From positions 62,001-126,000 of the forward strand of contig QJPP01001763.1 of assembly GCA_003996215.1 (NCBI GenBank): a stretch of 64,000 nucleotides of DNA. The letters are read 5' to 3'. The notes beneath the pieces are model-generated. The model saw nothing but the letters and a program-made list of their open reading frames with translations, was not told where the DNA came from and made no database searches. Made by a program: the position numbers and the translations under genes. The stretch's first letter is position 1. Each line of letters begins with the position of its first letter. This document shows, one piece after another, positions 48,095-59,670 of this stretch. Origin of the DNA: Jaltomata sinuosa. Its lineage: Eukaryota > Streptophyta > Magnoliopsida > Solanales > Solanaceae.

Positions 48095-48600
48095 ATGAAG
48101 TCTCAACAATTAGAATATATATTTTACTAATTCAACAACCAGGATATATATTTTACTAATTTAATGCCAGAATAAACTATGACGAGACCCTTTCAATAGA
48201 GGCAAATGTCATTTCTATTAGAATCTTATTTTCATTGACTACACAGAGACCATGATCATTGTAGCATTATTTAATTCAATATATATTTTACTAATTCAAC
48301 AACTAGAATATATATTTTACTAATCTAGTGCCTACTTGTAGCACTAATTGAGTTTCAACAACTAGAATATATATTTTACTAATCTAGTGCCAACTTGTAG
48401 CACTAATTGAGTTTCAACAACTAGAATATATATTTTACTAATCTAGTGCCAACTTGTAGCACTAATTGGGTTTCAACAACTACAATAAGCATTTTACTAA
48501 TCTAATGCCAACTTGTAGCACTAATTGAGTTTCAACAACTACAATAAGCATTTTACTAATCTAATGCCAACTTGTAGCATTAATTAAAGTCTCAACAATT
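48095..48600. repeat. 59-bp tandem array (second locus, same monomer)
   Basis: Five full units are anchored at about 48331, 48390, 48449, 48508 and 48567 (constant 59-bp step), with 'aacttgtagcactaattgag' and 'tttcaacaactagaatatat'. Partial units precede them at 48.10-48.17 and 48.27-48.31 kb. The left units carry 'agaatatatatttt' and the right ones 'acaataagcatttt', so two subtypes sit side by side. A half Stowaway ('ctttctccgtttcatatt') follows at 48.61 kb. Confidence 0.85.
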
Positions 48601-49259
48601 ACGATACTTTCTCCGTTTCATATTAGTTGATCACCTTATTAAAAATAGTTATCCCCATATTAGTTGTCCACCTTACTAGATTAAGAATGAATTAATTAAA
48701 TTTTTTCCATATCATCCACCCCGCTCCGCATAGGCTAAAACTCATCTCGCACCCGCCTCGTCCCATTGTCATCCCTAATACTAACTTATAGCATTAATTA
48801 AGGGCAAGTGAGTTGGACAAGACTTTTTAACAACTCATAATGTATCTTTAATTCACATTCAAAATCACCTACAACAACTTACAACACCGAATATAAATAA
48901 GTATTTAAATGTAATAACGATCTTCTTTAAAATTTATTAACAACTATATGTAAGGCTTACCAACTATATTATTTTTGTACTATCAAATTATTTATCGTCG
49001 ATTTGGGATAGTTAGATTTATTTGTGGGTCAAGAGCATGCGTTACGATTTTAGCTTCATTGTATAGACGTAAGTTTGCAAAAGGTAAATATCGTAAAGGA
49101 AACACAAAGTAAAGCAGCGAGAGAACGATTAAGAACAAATCTATAACGATCCTTCCAGCTATGAGCAAGTCGTGATCGTAATCAGAGAACAAACAGACGA
49201 AATAACAATGAAACCGTAAAAATACTAAAGGAAAACAAGAGAAGCTTAAGGACCAGTAA

Positions 49260-49720
49260 GCTAAAGATATTTTATTGCTTTAGGGTAAGGACCAGCTAAA
49301 AATTCGATCCTTCACAATGAAGGAAGGGGCGTCTATTTATAGGGTACAAAGCGCTCCTTCTGGCCAATGAGATAATGTCATTTTGCTGAGCCCATAGTAC
49401 CGTGACTAATGATCGACAACCACTTGTCCTTGTGCCATTGGAGGATGCCAGCCCAGTACACCGCGTTTGATGTGGCTCTGTCGAGGGCTACCCACGCACC
49501 TGAACAATCTGACACACCGTCTTTTTGTCTGCCCTTTGCTCGCAGTCGCTATCGCTGGTACTTTCGGGCTACCCTACTTTTTACCCGAGAAGCCATTTCT
49601 TTGTGTCAGGCTTATTCTCGAGTTGGTGCTATCGTGTGCCGGCCTTCGCTACTTCGACCTGGATCGTCCCATTCTTACCAAAACCCATTTTACCCCATAC
49701 ACAAATTACAGATTAATTAA
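49260..49720 (+). mobile_element. LTR-like retrotransposon relic
   Basis: It contains 'cgatccttcacaatgaagg' followed by a TATA-like 'gtctatttatagggta', then 400 bp of GC-balanced DNA. The pattern of a TATA box after 'ggggcgtctatttatag' recalls solo LTRs of Solanaceae gypsy-type elements. Two overlapping frames of about 100 aa here have no recognisable domain and look like chance frames. Neither LTR border nor primer-binding site was found. Confidence 0.35.
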
Positions 49721-50421
49721 CAATATGGAAGGGTTGGATATCACTTTCACAACTATATGAAAATCTTCTTATATAGTTTATAATATTGGAGTAATTATTT
49801 ACGAAATAGGTATTGCAGTTGAAACCATTGAAATGGATACTATCACTGAAATACAAGAATGGTACTAATACTGAAATGGGTACTATCATCGCTAAAATAC
49901 TTGAATAGGTACCACTGGTGAAATAGTTTGGATATTATCGTTGAAATAACTAAGAGGTGTGTGTGTTTTGTAAAGGAACACGACATTTCAGAACAAGTGT
50001 CTATTTCAACTTCTTATGTTCTCCATAAATAGAGATGTCAATTACTTTATATCGATCACTTTTAATTCAACCGGTAATAGACTTATTGTATTTCAAAGTA
50101 GCGTTGTCTGCTAACCCCACATAGACATGCAATCACTCTTTTGAGATAGTGATAATAGCACGGCTCAAGTTTTTCCTTCTTATTCTCTTCATCTATTTTC
50201 TAACAAGTCTTACCAACTTCGACTCGACTCGACTGGACTGGTAAATTTTTTTTGCGAGACACAAGTTATATCTTACAAAATATAAGTTTAATTTCAGAAC
50301 CTACAAAATCATATTTCTTAGTTCTCTAAACTTTTGTCCGATAAGACAAAAGTTCTCTAACTTATGCAACCTATGCAATGAGGATCAAGGGAATGACTAA
50401 AGTCAAAGATACAACTTTGGC

Positions 50422-51134
50422 AGGGGTGCGCATCGATCGGTTCAGTTCGGTTCGATTTTGCATATTATCGGTTTGGTTTATTGTTTTTCAATTTGTAAAC
50501 ATGCAAAATCGAGATATTCATTATCAGTTTTCGGTTAATCAATTTTTGATCCTTAATGGTTCAATTTTTGGTTTAACGGATAAGAAAATGATTCTATAAT
50601 TTTTTTTGCTTTCTCTTATTTTCATATGTTCATATATTCATTACCTTCATGCATAAAAAGTCTATACAAATTACAAGTATAAGCAAATTCAAATATGTTA
50701 TAATTAAAACAAACTTATTTTTTCTCTGGTTAAGTAGAAAACTTGAATGCAGTAGCAACGGTAATAATTTCTCAAAAAGAAAAATAAGTCAGTTTATATA
50801 GTTTACACTAATGGGTAGAACCCCACCAAGTCAACAACTTTAGAAAGAACACAACAATACTAAGACAACAACTACAAAATGCAAAAAAAAAAAATAGGTT
50901 ATATATTTAAAATCTAAAACCACTATTATATAATTAGGGATAAAAATATAGTTTTAATATAATCTTATTAGGTTATTGGTTTAACCATTAACTAAAATCT
51001 TAAAATCAAAATCGAACCGATAGCCCAATAAAAAGATTTACAAAACCATTTAAAAATTGTTAACCCAATACCAATAAATCAATAATATTTTTACCGATTC
51101 GACTTATTGGTTAAACCAATTTTTGCACACCCCT
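50422..51134. mobile_element. large foldback MITE ('aggggtgcgcatcg' ends)
   Basis: The left end has 'aggggtgcgcatcgatcgg' then 'ttcagttcggttcgatt'; the right end has 'ttgcacacccct' preceded by 'attcgacttattggttaaac' and 'aaaatcgaaccgatag'. These are inverted relatives. The middle is AT-rich and non-coding. Confidence 0.6.
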
Positions 51135-51199
51135 AAGCTTCGGAAGTGTAATGAAAACTTCATTAACTTTGGAAGACCTCAGATAAATGACATTTTCTC

Positions 51200-51203
<4 letters not shown>

Positions 51204-51253
<50 letters not shown>

Positions 51254-51285
51254 TATATATATATTATATATATATATATATATAT
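51204..51285. repeat. (AT)n microsatellite
   Basis: Nearly pure AT dinucleotide run of about 80 bp, broken twice by 'ataata/attata'. A second (AT)n of about 43 bp is at 51941-51983. The 51.3-51.8-kb interval between them repeats a decayed 'tcccaatttatg' Stowaway-like end three times (51.40, 51.54, 51.68 kb). Confidence 0.95.
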
Positions 51286-51884
51286 GGAATTTAGAAAGTC
51301 AATCAAATTTTTTGTATAATCTTTAAATGTTTTAAGTGTTAATTATTGTGTTTTATACTATTTCCTTTTACATAATTTTCAGATAATATATGTTGCTCTC
51401 TCTGTCCCAATTTATGTTGTGCTGATAGTATTTCGAGACTCAACCAAATTTTTGATATGTAATTTTTAGATATTTTAAATAGTTAATTATTGTGATTTAT
51501 ATTACTTTCTACATACTTTTCAAGTAATATATGTTACTCCCTATGCTCCACTTTATGTGACATTGATAGAATTCAGAGAGTCAATCAAATTTTTTTATGT
51601 CTTGTAAATATTTTAATTTGTTAGTTATTGTGATTTATAATATTTTTTACGTCATTTTTAAATAATATATATTACTTGATTTGTCCCAATTTATGCGGCA
51701 CTAATAGAATTGAGAGTCACCCAAATTTTTAGTGTCTTTTAAATATTTTAAGTTCTTAATTATTGTAATTTATAATAATTTTTACGTAATTTTTAAATAT
51801 TTAACCGATAAAAAAATAAGAGAAACTAATTAAAATAGAGAAATTAAGCAAAAATGATAAAAATTCCCTTACTATATAGAAGAA

Positions 51885-51940
51885 TGGCAGGAAGCACACA
51901 CGTCGATGAACAGCCGTGTGCTTCACCGCTCTTTTGTATA

Positions 51941-51989
<49 letters not shown>

Positions 51990-52260
51990 CGACTGTACAA
52001 TTTATTAGAATAGTTAGTATTGATGGGGTATAAGAGGGAATGAATATTGGAGTAAGAAGAAGACCCATATATGCACGCCTCGCGGCCATTGACACGCGCG
52101 GCGCAACCATTACAGCGCCCAAAATGGGCACGATGCCTAGCGCGGTGCAGTTGTTGTGGCGCCCAATTAATTTGGGTGCTATATATGGGGCGTGCGATGC
52201 GACCGCTATAACATCAGAACTTTTTTGTTGATATTTAAAAAGGGGGTTTGGTTTCGCTAT
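51885..52260. other. hairpin, AT microsatellite and GC-rich island of unknown origin
   Basis: A 9-bp inverted repeat (GAAGCACAC 51891-51899, GTGTGCTTC 51916-51924) stands before the (AT)n at 51941. Then 52.07-52.21 kb is strongly GC-rich ('cctcgcggccattgacac', 'gcgcggcgcaaccattac', 'tagcgcggtgcag', 'ggggcgtgcgatgcgacc') in otherwise AT-rich DNA. Open frames on both strands cover the island, but none has a recognisable domain. From 52.26 to 54.88 kb I see AT-rich DNA with short direct repeats ('aaaatgatatgatattata' near 53.1-53.3 kb), and no gene. Confidence 0.5.
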
Positions 52261-54879
52261 CATTAATCTTTGCTCAAGTAATTATCAATGCACCTTATGA
52301 TGGCTGACACATGGATTGATAGACATGAAAGGCTGATATTACTTTTACTTAGTTTATTTTCTATTTTTTTGTGCATTCTTTATTAATGATAATGTTAAAA
52401 AGAAAATGAGACCAATTCTTTAAACTTTTATTTTTGATAGCATTACAGCTATTTTCTTTATATAAAATTAATCAAGTTTAATTTTATAAATAATTAATAA
52501 ATATATATTAAAATATAAAATAAGAAAACAAATATGATAATGGGCACAATTTGCTGTGTTTGGATTGTTGGAAGAGAATGAAACTTTCGGCTGGAGATAA
52601 CTGACAATTTTTTTTGGGGGTTTCTTCCCAGTTAATACGATAATAATGCTGTAATGCTACTAAAAAAAATAATTAAAGAATTGGTTTAATGTCTTTTAAC
52701 ATTATATATAATTAATAAAGAATATATCAAAAAATAGAAAAATAAGTTTAAAAACAGTCCCAATCTTAATTTCATGTTTATTAGTTTACATGTCAGCCAT
52801 CCGAAAGTATATTGATTATTACTTAAGTAAAGACTAATAGACCAGAGTCGAACCCTAAAAAGGCACCTGTTGGAATGGTTGGGACTGTTACCAACGGATT
52901 TCTAAAGGTATTATAAGTATCGTATCTCTTCCAAAACGTGAATATAAACACGAAGACTGATTTCTTCTCGAAATTACTCATGGCAAAACACAATTTTGTT
53001 CTTGTAAAAAAATCAAGTTAATTGCTGAAATTTGAATTTCACAGACTTTGTATTATTATCTTGGTTACATTAATATAACTTAAACTCAAATTTGCTATAA
53101 CAGATAAAAATGATTTGATATTATAAAATTTCCACATATAATAACTTAAAGTCAAATTTGTTATAACAGATAAAAATGATCTGATATTATAAAATTTACA
53201 CAGTATAATAACTTACTCTCAAATTTGCTATAACAAATAAAAATGATATGATATTATAAAATTTACACAATATAACTTAAAGTCAAGTTGTTTATTTTTT
53301 AAGAATAAAGGAATAACTTGGTTAAAATAATATGAGTCCCTAAAAAGTGTCAACTTTAATTAATAAAATGTAACCATTCCAGATCTAAACATGTTAGCAA
53401 ATTCATATCTATATATACATACAATTATGATGAAGCCAAGATCTTATGACTAATTACGAGCTGAATTAAGCATCGATACATATTAATGCTACGTTTCATC
53501 TCTTAATCTCGAGCCGAGCATCTATTGAAAACATCTTTATTATAAGGTACGGGTAAGATTTGCGTATATACTATTCTCCCCATAACTTCATATGTGAGAT
53601 TATATTGAATATCTTGTTATTGTTATGTTATTATCTTGTTATTATATATATTGTTTTTGTTACTATCCATTTTTTTACTAGTTCTGAACACGTGTATACT
53701 TAGCATTTATCATTACTTAATATGTAGTAAGAAATTATTACTTATTTTAAAATATTAAATTTATAGCATACAAAAAGACATATAACATCATTTTTATTGT
53801 AATAATTATATGTTAAATCATATTTATTGTATGTTCATTTAAATACTAGATAATTTAAGGCTTGTGGTACGGCCCAATTATATTTCATATATAATTGATT
53901 CTCTCTTGATTTAGTAAGGTGGACAACTAATATGAGTAAATATCCCAAGTGATCACTCGACTTCTGACTCTCACTCAGAAAGTCATTCAATTTTTGTTTT
54001 TTACTCCAAAAGTCACTCAACTATATGTGTTTTACGTATAAAGTCAATCAACCTATTTAATTTATTTTTTCATTAAAATTTGCTAACATGAAATTTTTTC
54101 TTTAAAACCAAAATTCTAAAAATAAAAAGATATTTATTTAAGTCTAAATTACATAACACACCAAACATCCATGCCTAATTACGCTCCATACCAACAGTTT
54201 AATTCAATTACAATTCGCACCAGAGGGTTTAAAACTATTGATATTTGTATTTTGTATGCCTTTTTTCAAAATCAACACTCAACTGTATCGTTTTTGTATG
54301 CTTGTATTTGTATTGTATGCCGAGATTCCACAAAATATATAGTAGTTCAGATTTATATTTATATGTCGAGATTTATAGATTTGTATTTGTATGTCGAATT
54401 ATACAATTGATATAGAATGTGGTACAAATTGTAATTAGACATAGAAGTTTTATAATCTGAAACTTACAAGTGTTAGTAACCACATAGAAGTTTTATACAT
54501 ATTAAACTTTCATTTTCTTCTTTCTACCATTAATAAACTTACAAGTCATTAAATGATTTAAATAAATATTTTTTTATTTTTTAGAATTTTAGTTTTAAAT
54601 AAAAATTTCATGTTAGCAAATTTTAATGAAAAAATAAATTAAATAGTTTGAATGACTTTATAAGTAAAACACACATAATTGAGCATAAGTTAAATGACTT
54701 TGTGAGAGAAGATTTTTGAAATAAAAATTAAAGTTGAGTGACCAGTTGAGAGATTGTCGTTTTTGCTCCTTTGGTGACTCGAGTTTACGAGAATTTGGAG
54801 TTGAGGGGTGAGCAACTCCTTCTTGTCCTACTATCTTCTACTACTTTTTTTGGACTATTTTTCTGATCTTGAGCGGATG

Positions 54880-55345
54880 ATTTATCAGAAACAGTCTACT
54901 TTGTGACCATGTGACCAGGAGGTCACGGGTTCAAGCCGTGAAAACAGCCCTTTGCAGAAATGTAAGGTGAGGCTGCGTACAATAGACCCTTGTGGTCCGG
55001 CCCTTCCCCGGACCCCGCGCATAGCGGGAGCTTTAGTGCACCGGGCTGCCCCCAGTCTACTTTGTGAGATTATACTATGTATGTTGTTGTTGGTACACGT
55101 TGTTAATGTATGAATCCTGAGATGTACTGACATCCTCCGTTTTTCCCTTGAGGTGACGGTCTATCAAAAACAGCCTACTTTGTGAGATAATACTGTGTAT
55201 GTTGTTGTTGGTGTTGTTAATGTATGAATCCTGAGATGTATTGACATCCTCCGTTTTTCCCTTGAGGTGACGGTCTATCAAAAACAGTCTGCTTAGACGC
55301 TCTACTTTGTGAGATTATATTGTGTAGGTTGTTGTTGTTAATGTA
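54880..55345 (-). repeat. tandem truncated SINE units upstream of the second NLR
   Basis: Three units share 'tctatcaaaaacag', 'tactttgtgagattatac', 'tgtatgttgttgttg' and (two of them) 'tgaatcctgagatgta', starting at about 54880, 55160 and 55274. Read on the minus strand they match the two ends of the Au/SolS-like SINE with its middle missing. The first unit is split by a TS-like SINE (54907-55053). The array ends about 30 bp before the NLR ATG, so it forms the leader and proximal promoter. Confidence 0.7.
54907..55053 (+). mobile_element. TS-like SINE with 14-bp target duplication
   Basis: It has a box-B-like GGTTCAAGCC (54928-54937), 'aggctgcgtacaatagaccc', 'ttccccggaccccgcgcat' and 'ttagtgcaccgggctgccc', as in the tobacco TS family. 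The flanks are AGTCTACTTTGTGA at 54893-54906 and 55054-55067. The head lacks box A, so it is slightly 5'-truncated. The perfect target duplication points to a recent insertion. Confidence 0.85.
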
Positions 55346-55371
55346 TCCGTTTTCTTCTCTAAGACAGAAAA

Positions 55372-58300
55372 ATGGCGGAAAAAGTAGTGGTTGCAGCAGT
55401 GAGTCCGGCAGCTACAAAAGCGGTAAGCTTTCTGGTGGACAGCCTATCGCAGCTACTGAAGGAAAACTTCGAGCTGACAACAGGTGCAAAGGGAGATTTC
55501 CAGCGTTTGCTGCAAGAATTTGAACCACTAAACTACTTATTAGCTGCGGATTCTGAACAATTGAATAAGAACACCACGATCGATTTGGATAACTACTTCC
55601 AGAACATACAGAGAACGGTATATAAAGCTGAAGATGCCATTGACAAGTTTCTAGTTCAGATGAAGATTGACGAAAACAGCACGTACAATAAGTTCCTCCC
55701 ATTTAACAAATGGATCAACAGTTGGATAATTGCACCAGAGTTAAAAGAGATTCTACAACAACTGACGAAAATTCGACAAGAGAGTCAACAGGTTTTCCAG
55801 CATACCGGCCCACAGAGTACTGATTTGCGGCCTGGAAGAACTCCCCAGGAAACGCAGGTATGCCTGAAATTGCGTGTGTCTGCTCGTTCAACTTTATACA
55901 AGTTTAAGTGCCTACTTGTGCTGCACATCCAAAGTTGGAGGGCATAAATGTCAGATGAGGCCAAGTTAAAGGGCACGTTTATGTATTATATGCCGCACTT
56001 ATTAATAGTCACACATGTATGCTAAGCTAATCAAGACATTTGGATTAAGTCAAGTTGAAATTAAAAAAAAAAGGCGTAATACATAATGTGCCCTTTAACT
56101 TGGCATCAACAACTTTGAGTGTGCACAAGTAGACACTTAAACTTGTATAAAGTTGAACAAGTAGACTCACGCGTCCTATGTGACATCTACATGGAAATTC
56201 GCGTGAGATTTCCATGTAGGACGGGTCTATCTATTTGTTCTGTCTACTTGTGCACACTCAAAGTTGGAGGGCATGAATGCCTGTTGACGCCAAGTTAAAT
56301 GGCACATTTATGTATTATGCCTAAAAAAAAGATCGTTGTTCTCTTCTGTGTGTGAAGTGTGTACTTATTGTTTGTGTTTATGTCTTGCTCTCCCAAATTT
56401 CTAACAATAGGGTCCTGCTGAGGAGGATATTGAAGTTGTTGGATTTGATGAGCCTGCTAATGAAGTGATAAAGCGACTTCGCGATGGACCAAAGGATCTT
56501 GTTGTTGTCCCTATTGTGGGAATGCCAGGACTTGGTAAAACCACACTGTCAAGAAAAGTTTATAATCATCGTGACATTGTTTATCATTTTTACAAGAGAA
56601 TTTGGGTTTATGTTGGGCAATCACATAAACCAAAGGACATTCTTGTTGATATTGTGAAACAACTCAAGCAACGCGATAATGAAAAATTAATTAAAGACAA
56701 GGATGAGGATCAGTTAGCTGATATCATACGCCGTTTGGTTGCAGAAAGAGGTAATGTTTCGTCAAAGAATATATATATATACATATATATATCTTAAGTT
56801 CTATAAATATATGTCTGAAGGAAATTGCTTGTATTTTCCACAATGTATAAACGGGCAATATCTCCTTAAGAAAAGCCTGATTCTTTACGCCTCAAAGCCA
56901 TTTCTTCTTCAATTATATTTTCCTATTTTTCTAACAGGTGAATATCTCATTGTGTTGGATGATGTGTGGGATGAAAAAGTTGTGGATTTTGTCAAGAAAG
57001 CTTTCTGGATAAACAAACGCCGCAGCAGAGGCAACAGAATCATGATTACAACTCGCCTGCAATGTGTGGCTAACGTTGACGGGGCAGTTCCTCACAATCT
57101 GGAAGAGTTGTCTCCAGAGAAAAGTATTGCGTTGTTGGAAAATAGAGTTTTTGGCAAAACAGGCAAGTGTCCTACTGAGTTAGAAGGATACAGAGATGGA
57201 ATTTTAGATAAATGTAGCGGCGTACCACTTGCAATAGTGGTGATTGCAGGAGCTTTGAGAGGTTGTTTGGACGAAAGTAAATGGCGACTAGTGGCGGAAA
57301 ATGTGGGGAAGCACCTTATAAAAAAGGACGACGATAAAAGCTGCTTGAAATTTGTTGAAACAAGTTACAATCATTTGCCGCTTGAGAAAAAGGCAGCATT
57401 CTTGTATTTTGGAGTATTTCCTCAAGGCTTTGATATTCCTGCTTGGAAACTTATTCGCTTATGGGTTGCTGAGGGGCTAATAAAGTCCGACCTTCAAGGC
57501 AGTGAAATCGAGGAGGTTGCAGCGTCTTTCTTGAGCGACTTTGCCAGTAGGAACTTAGTGATGGTGATGCAGAAGAGGTCTAATGGTCAAATCAAAACAT
57601 GTCGTGTCCACGACATGTTGCATGAGTTCTGCATTATTGAGGCTAAAAGGATAAGTCTTTTTCAACAGGTATATCTCAAACCTGGTGTTCAAGATTTTCC
57701 TCCTATAGAAGATCCAAATACTTCTCGTCGATTATGTATTCAATCCTACATTCCGTATAATTTTATCCCTAAAGATAGAATTATACAACATGTTAGGTCT
57801 CTCTTGTGTTTTTCCTCAGAACGAAAGCAAATCGACTTGTCTAATCTAGATGTCCAACTCATCCCAAACGCGTTTCCACTCATCAGGGTGTTGGACATTC
57901 AATCCCTCCTATTTGAATTCTCCGAGATGTTTTATCGGCTATTTCACTTGAGGTATATCGCTATCAAAGGCAACTTCACGGTCCTTCCTCCACTCTTTGG
58001 TAATTTTTGGTACTTGCAAACCCTTATACTTGATACAGATACTAAACGCTCCACCATTAAGATAGCAGAGGACATATGGAAAATGTTACGATTGAGACAT
58101 CTGCACAGCAATGTTCCTGTGAAATTTCCGTCCCCTCCTACCTCAACGAGCAACGGTAGTACTTCTTGTCTACAAACTCTTTCTAAGGTTACACCAGACA
58201 GTTGCAAGAAAACGGTGCTTGCAAAGGCTTGTCATCTCAAAAAATTGGGTATTGAAGGTCAGTTGTCCGTTCTTCTTGGAAAATCTACCGAGGGATGTGG

Positions 58301-58844
58301 ATTCGACAGTTTTGAAGAGCTAAGGTGCCTGGAACGTTTGAAATTGTTGAACGATGATTGGAGTGAAGAGCTTCACCTTCCTCCAAAATTTTTCAGCTTA
58401 CAACAAACGCTGAACAAGTTAACTTTGTCAAGTACAAATTTTGACTGGAGTGAGGCGGATAAATTGGGGCAGTTGGAATGCCTTAAGGTCCTAAAGTTGA
58501 AAGAAAATGCATTCGTAGGGAAGAACTGGAAGCCCAATAAAGGAAGTTTTAGCAAGCTCCAAGTCTTGCGGATTGAGTGGGCGTCTAGCTGGGTAACTTG
58601 GGACGTATCAAATCATCCGTTCCAAAATCTTAAACACCTTGTTATTAAATCCTGTTGTAATCTCAAGGCTGTGCCACACGAGCTGGCTGAGTTACCTTAC
58701 CTTCAAGAGATGAGGCTGGAGTCCACACCCAATCTAATCGATTCTGCCAATCAAATCAAAAGCAAGAAACTAGCAGGGAAGCAAGATGCAGAAAGCAGCA
58801 TCAAATTCAATCTCATTATATTCCCTCCTCAAGCCACAAGTTAA
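55372..58844 (+). CDS. CC-NB-ARC-LRR resistance protein, R1-like, 3 exons, 910 aa
   Basis: Intracellular immune receptor. Exons 55372-55857, 56411-56750, 56938-58844 (TAA), continuous frame. Residues 1-140 are a coiled-coil domain with the EDVID-type motif YKAEDAIDKFLVQ (84-96). The P-loop GMPGLGKTT is at 199-207, RNBS-A in RIWVYVGQSHKPKDI, kinase-2 YLIVLDDVWD at 278-287, RNBS-B NRIMITTR, GVPLAI at 370-375 in place of GLPL, and RNBS-D AAFLYFGVFP. The MHD position reads VHD (499-501). LRRs follow to the end (IRVLDIQSLL, LEELR-like FEELRCLERLKLL, LECLKVLKLKENAF). Exon 1 encodes the CC domain alone. Intron 1 is filled with family-A MITEs; intron 2 is short. It is divergent from the NLR at 40.1-42.9 kb. 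No stop or frameshift is seen. Confidence 0.9.
55876..56320. mobile_element. two family-A MITEs in NLR intron 1
   Basis: A right half (about 55876-55993; 'actttatacaagtttaagtg', 'gggcacgtttatgtattat') starts 18 bp after the splice donor. A complete copy follows (56073-56320; 'ggcgtaatacataatgtgcc' to 'ggcacatttatgtattatgc'). Together they make up most of the 553-bp intron. Confidence 0.7.
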
Positions 58845-59670
58845 GGTCAGTCGAATTCATTCATTTTGTCTTGAAAAAAATGATTTTATATCTTCACCAT
58901 AAAGTATGTGTTTGTTCATGATTAGAAAGCTCTCTGCAACACTTCACCTATCATATTTTTCTTTTACTAAGGCATGACGTTCACTCGGAATTAACCTGGG
59001 ATCGATGATGGAAAAATAGAATGCTCGTGGATCACTCGGAGTTTCATGTTTTGTGCTGTCCATTCCTCTGATGAACTTGTTCCAATAAACAAACCTGTTG
59101 TGTTTTTTATCTATTCATGCATTGTGATCTTGAGAATAAGTTTCTGTGTGGTTTTAGAGATGTCGAATAAATGCACTCCCCTGTGGGCTTACGCAGGGAG
59201 CATTTCGTTCTTGTAAAACTCTTCCAGCTTTCAAGTTTTGTTGCTAATAGAGTATCTGTGCCATCGAAACTCAAGATTCTATCCAGATCAATATTTTCTT
59301 CTCGGAATACCTTGTAAGTTTTCCGCAACATGTTCTTCAAGGCACCATTCCACTATAGTGTCATTAATGTTCTCACTAATATAAGTTGCATCCATTGATA
59401 TTACCTGAATTTCAACTTAGCATTGAAACATTTTGATTAAAAAAAGAATCTTTTTGCTAATAAAACACCTTTCTTGGATCATATACATTGGAAATACTCC
59501 TATCTCACATTCAATAAAATGAAAGATTCACTCTTCTTATATTTTCTTGAGAATGGAGCTAAACATCTACAATAAGGATTAGTCATGAAATATAATTAAT
59601 TAGAGCACTAATCCACTAAATCTATCATGAAAAGAAGGAAAACTATTCACATCTTAACTAATCCTCATCG
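58845..59670. other. intergenic gap between the NLR and the subtilase
   Basis: This stretch holds the 3' flanks of two convergent genes. A 77-aa minus-strand frame at 59.1-59.34 kb has no recognisable domain. No repeat element or RNA gene was seen. Confidence 0.6.

Noticed and set aside
49409..49760. overlapping plus-strand frames of 97 and 103 aa
   Set aside because: They lie in the LTR-like relic, overlap in different frames and show no domain; the openness follows from the higher GC content.
59107..59340. 77-aa minus-strand frame between the NLR and the subtilase
   Set aside because: No domain or splice context; most likely chance in the 3' flank.
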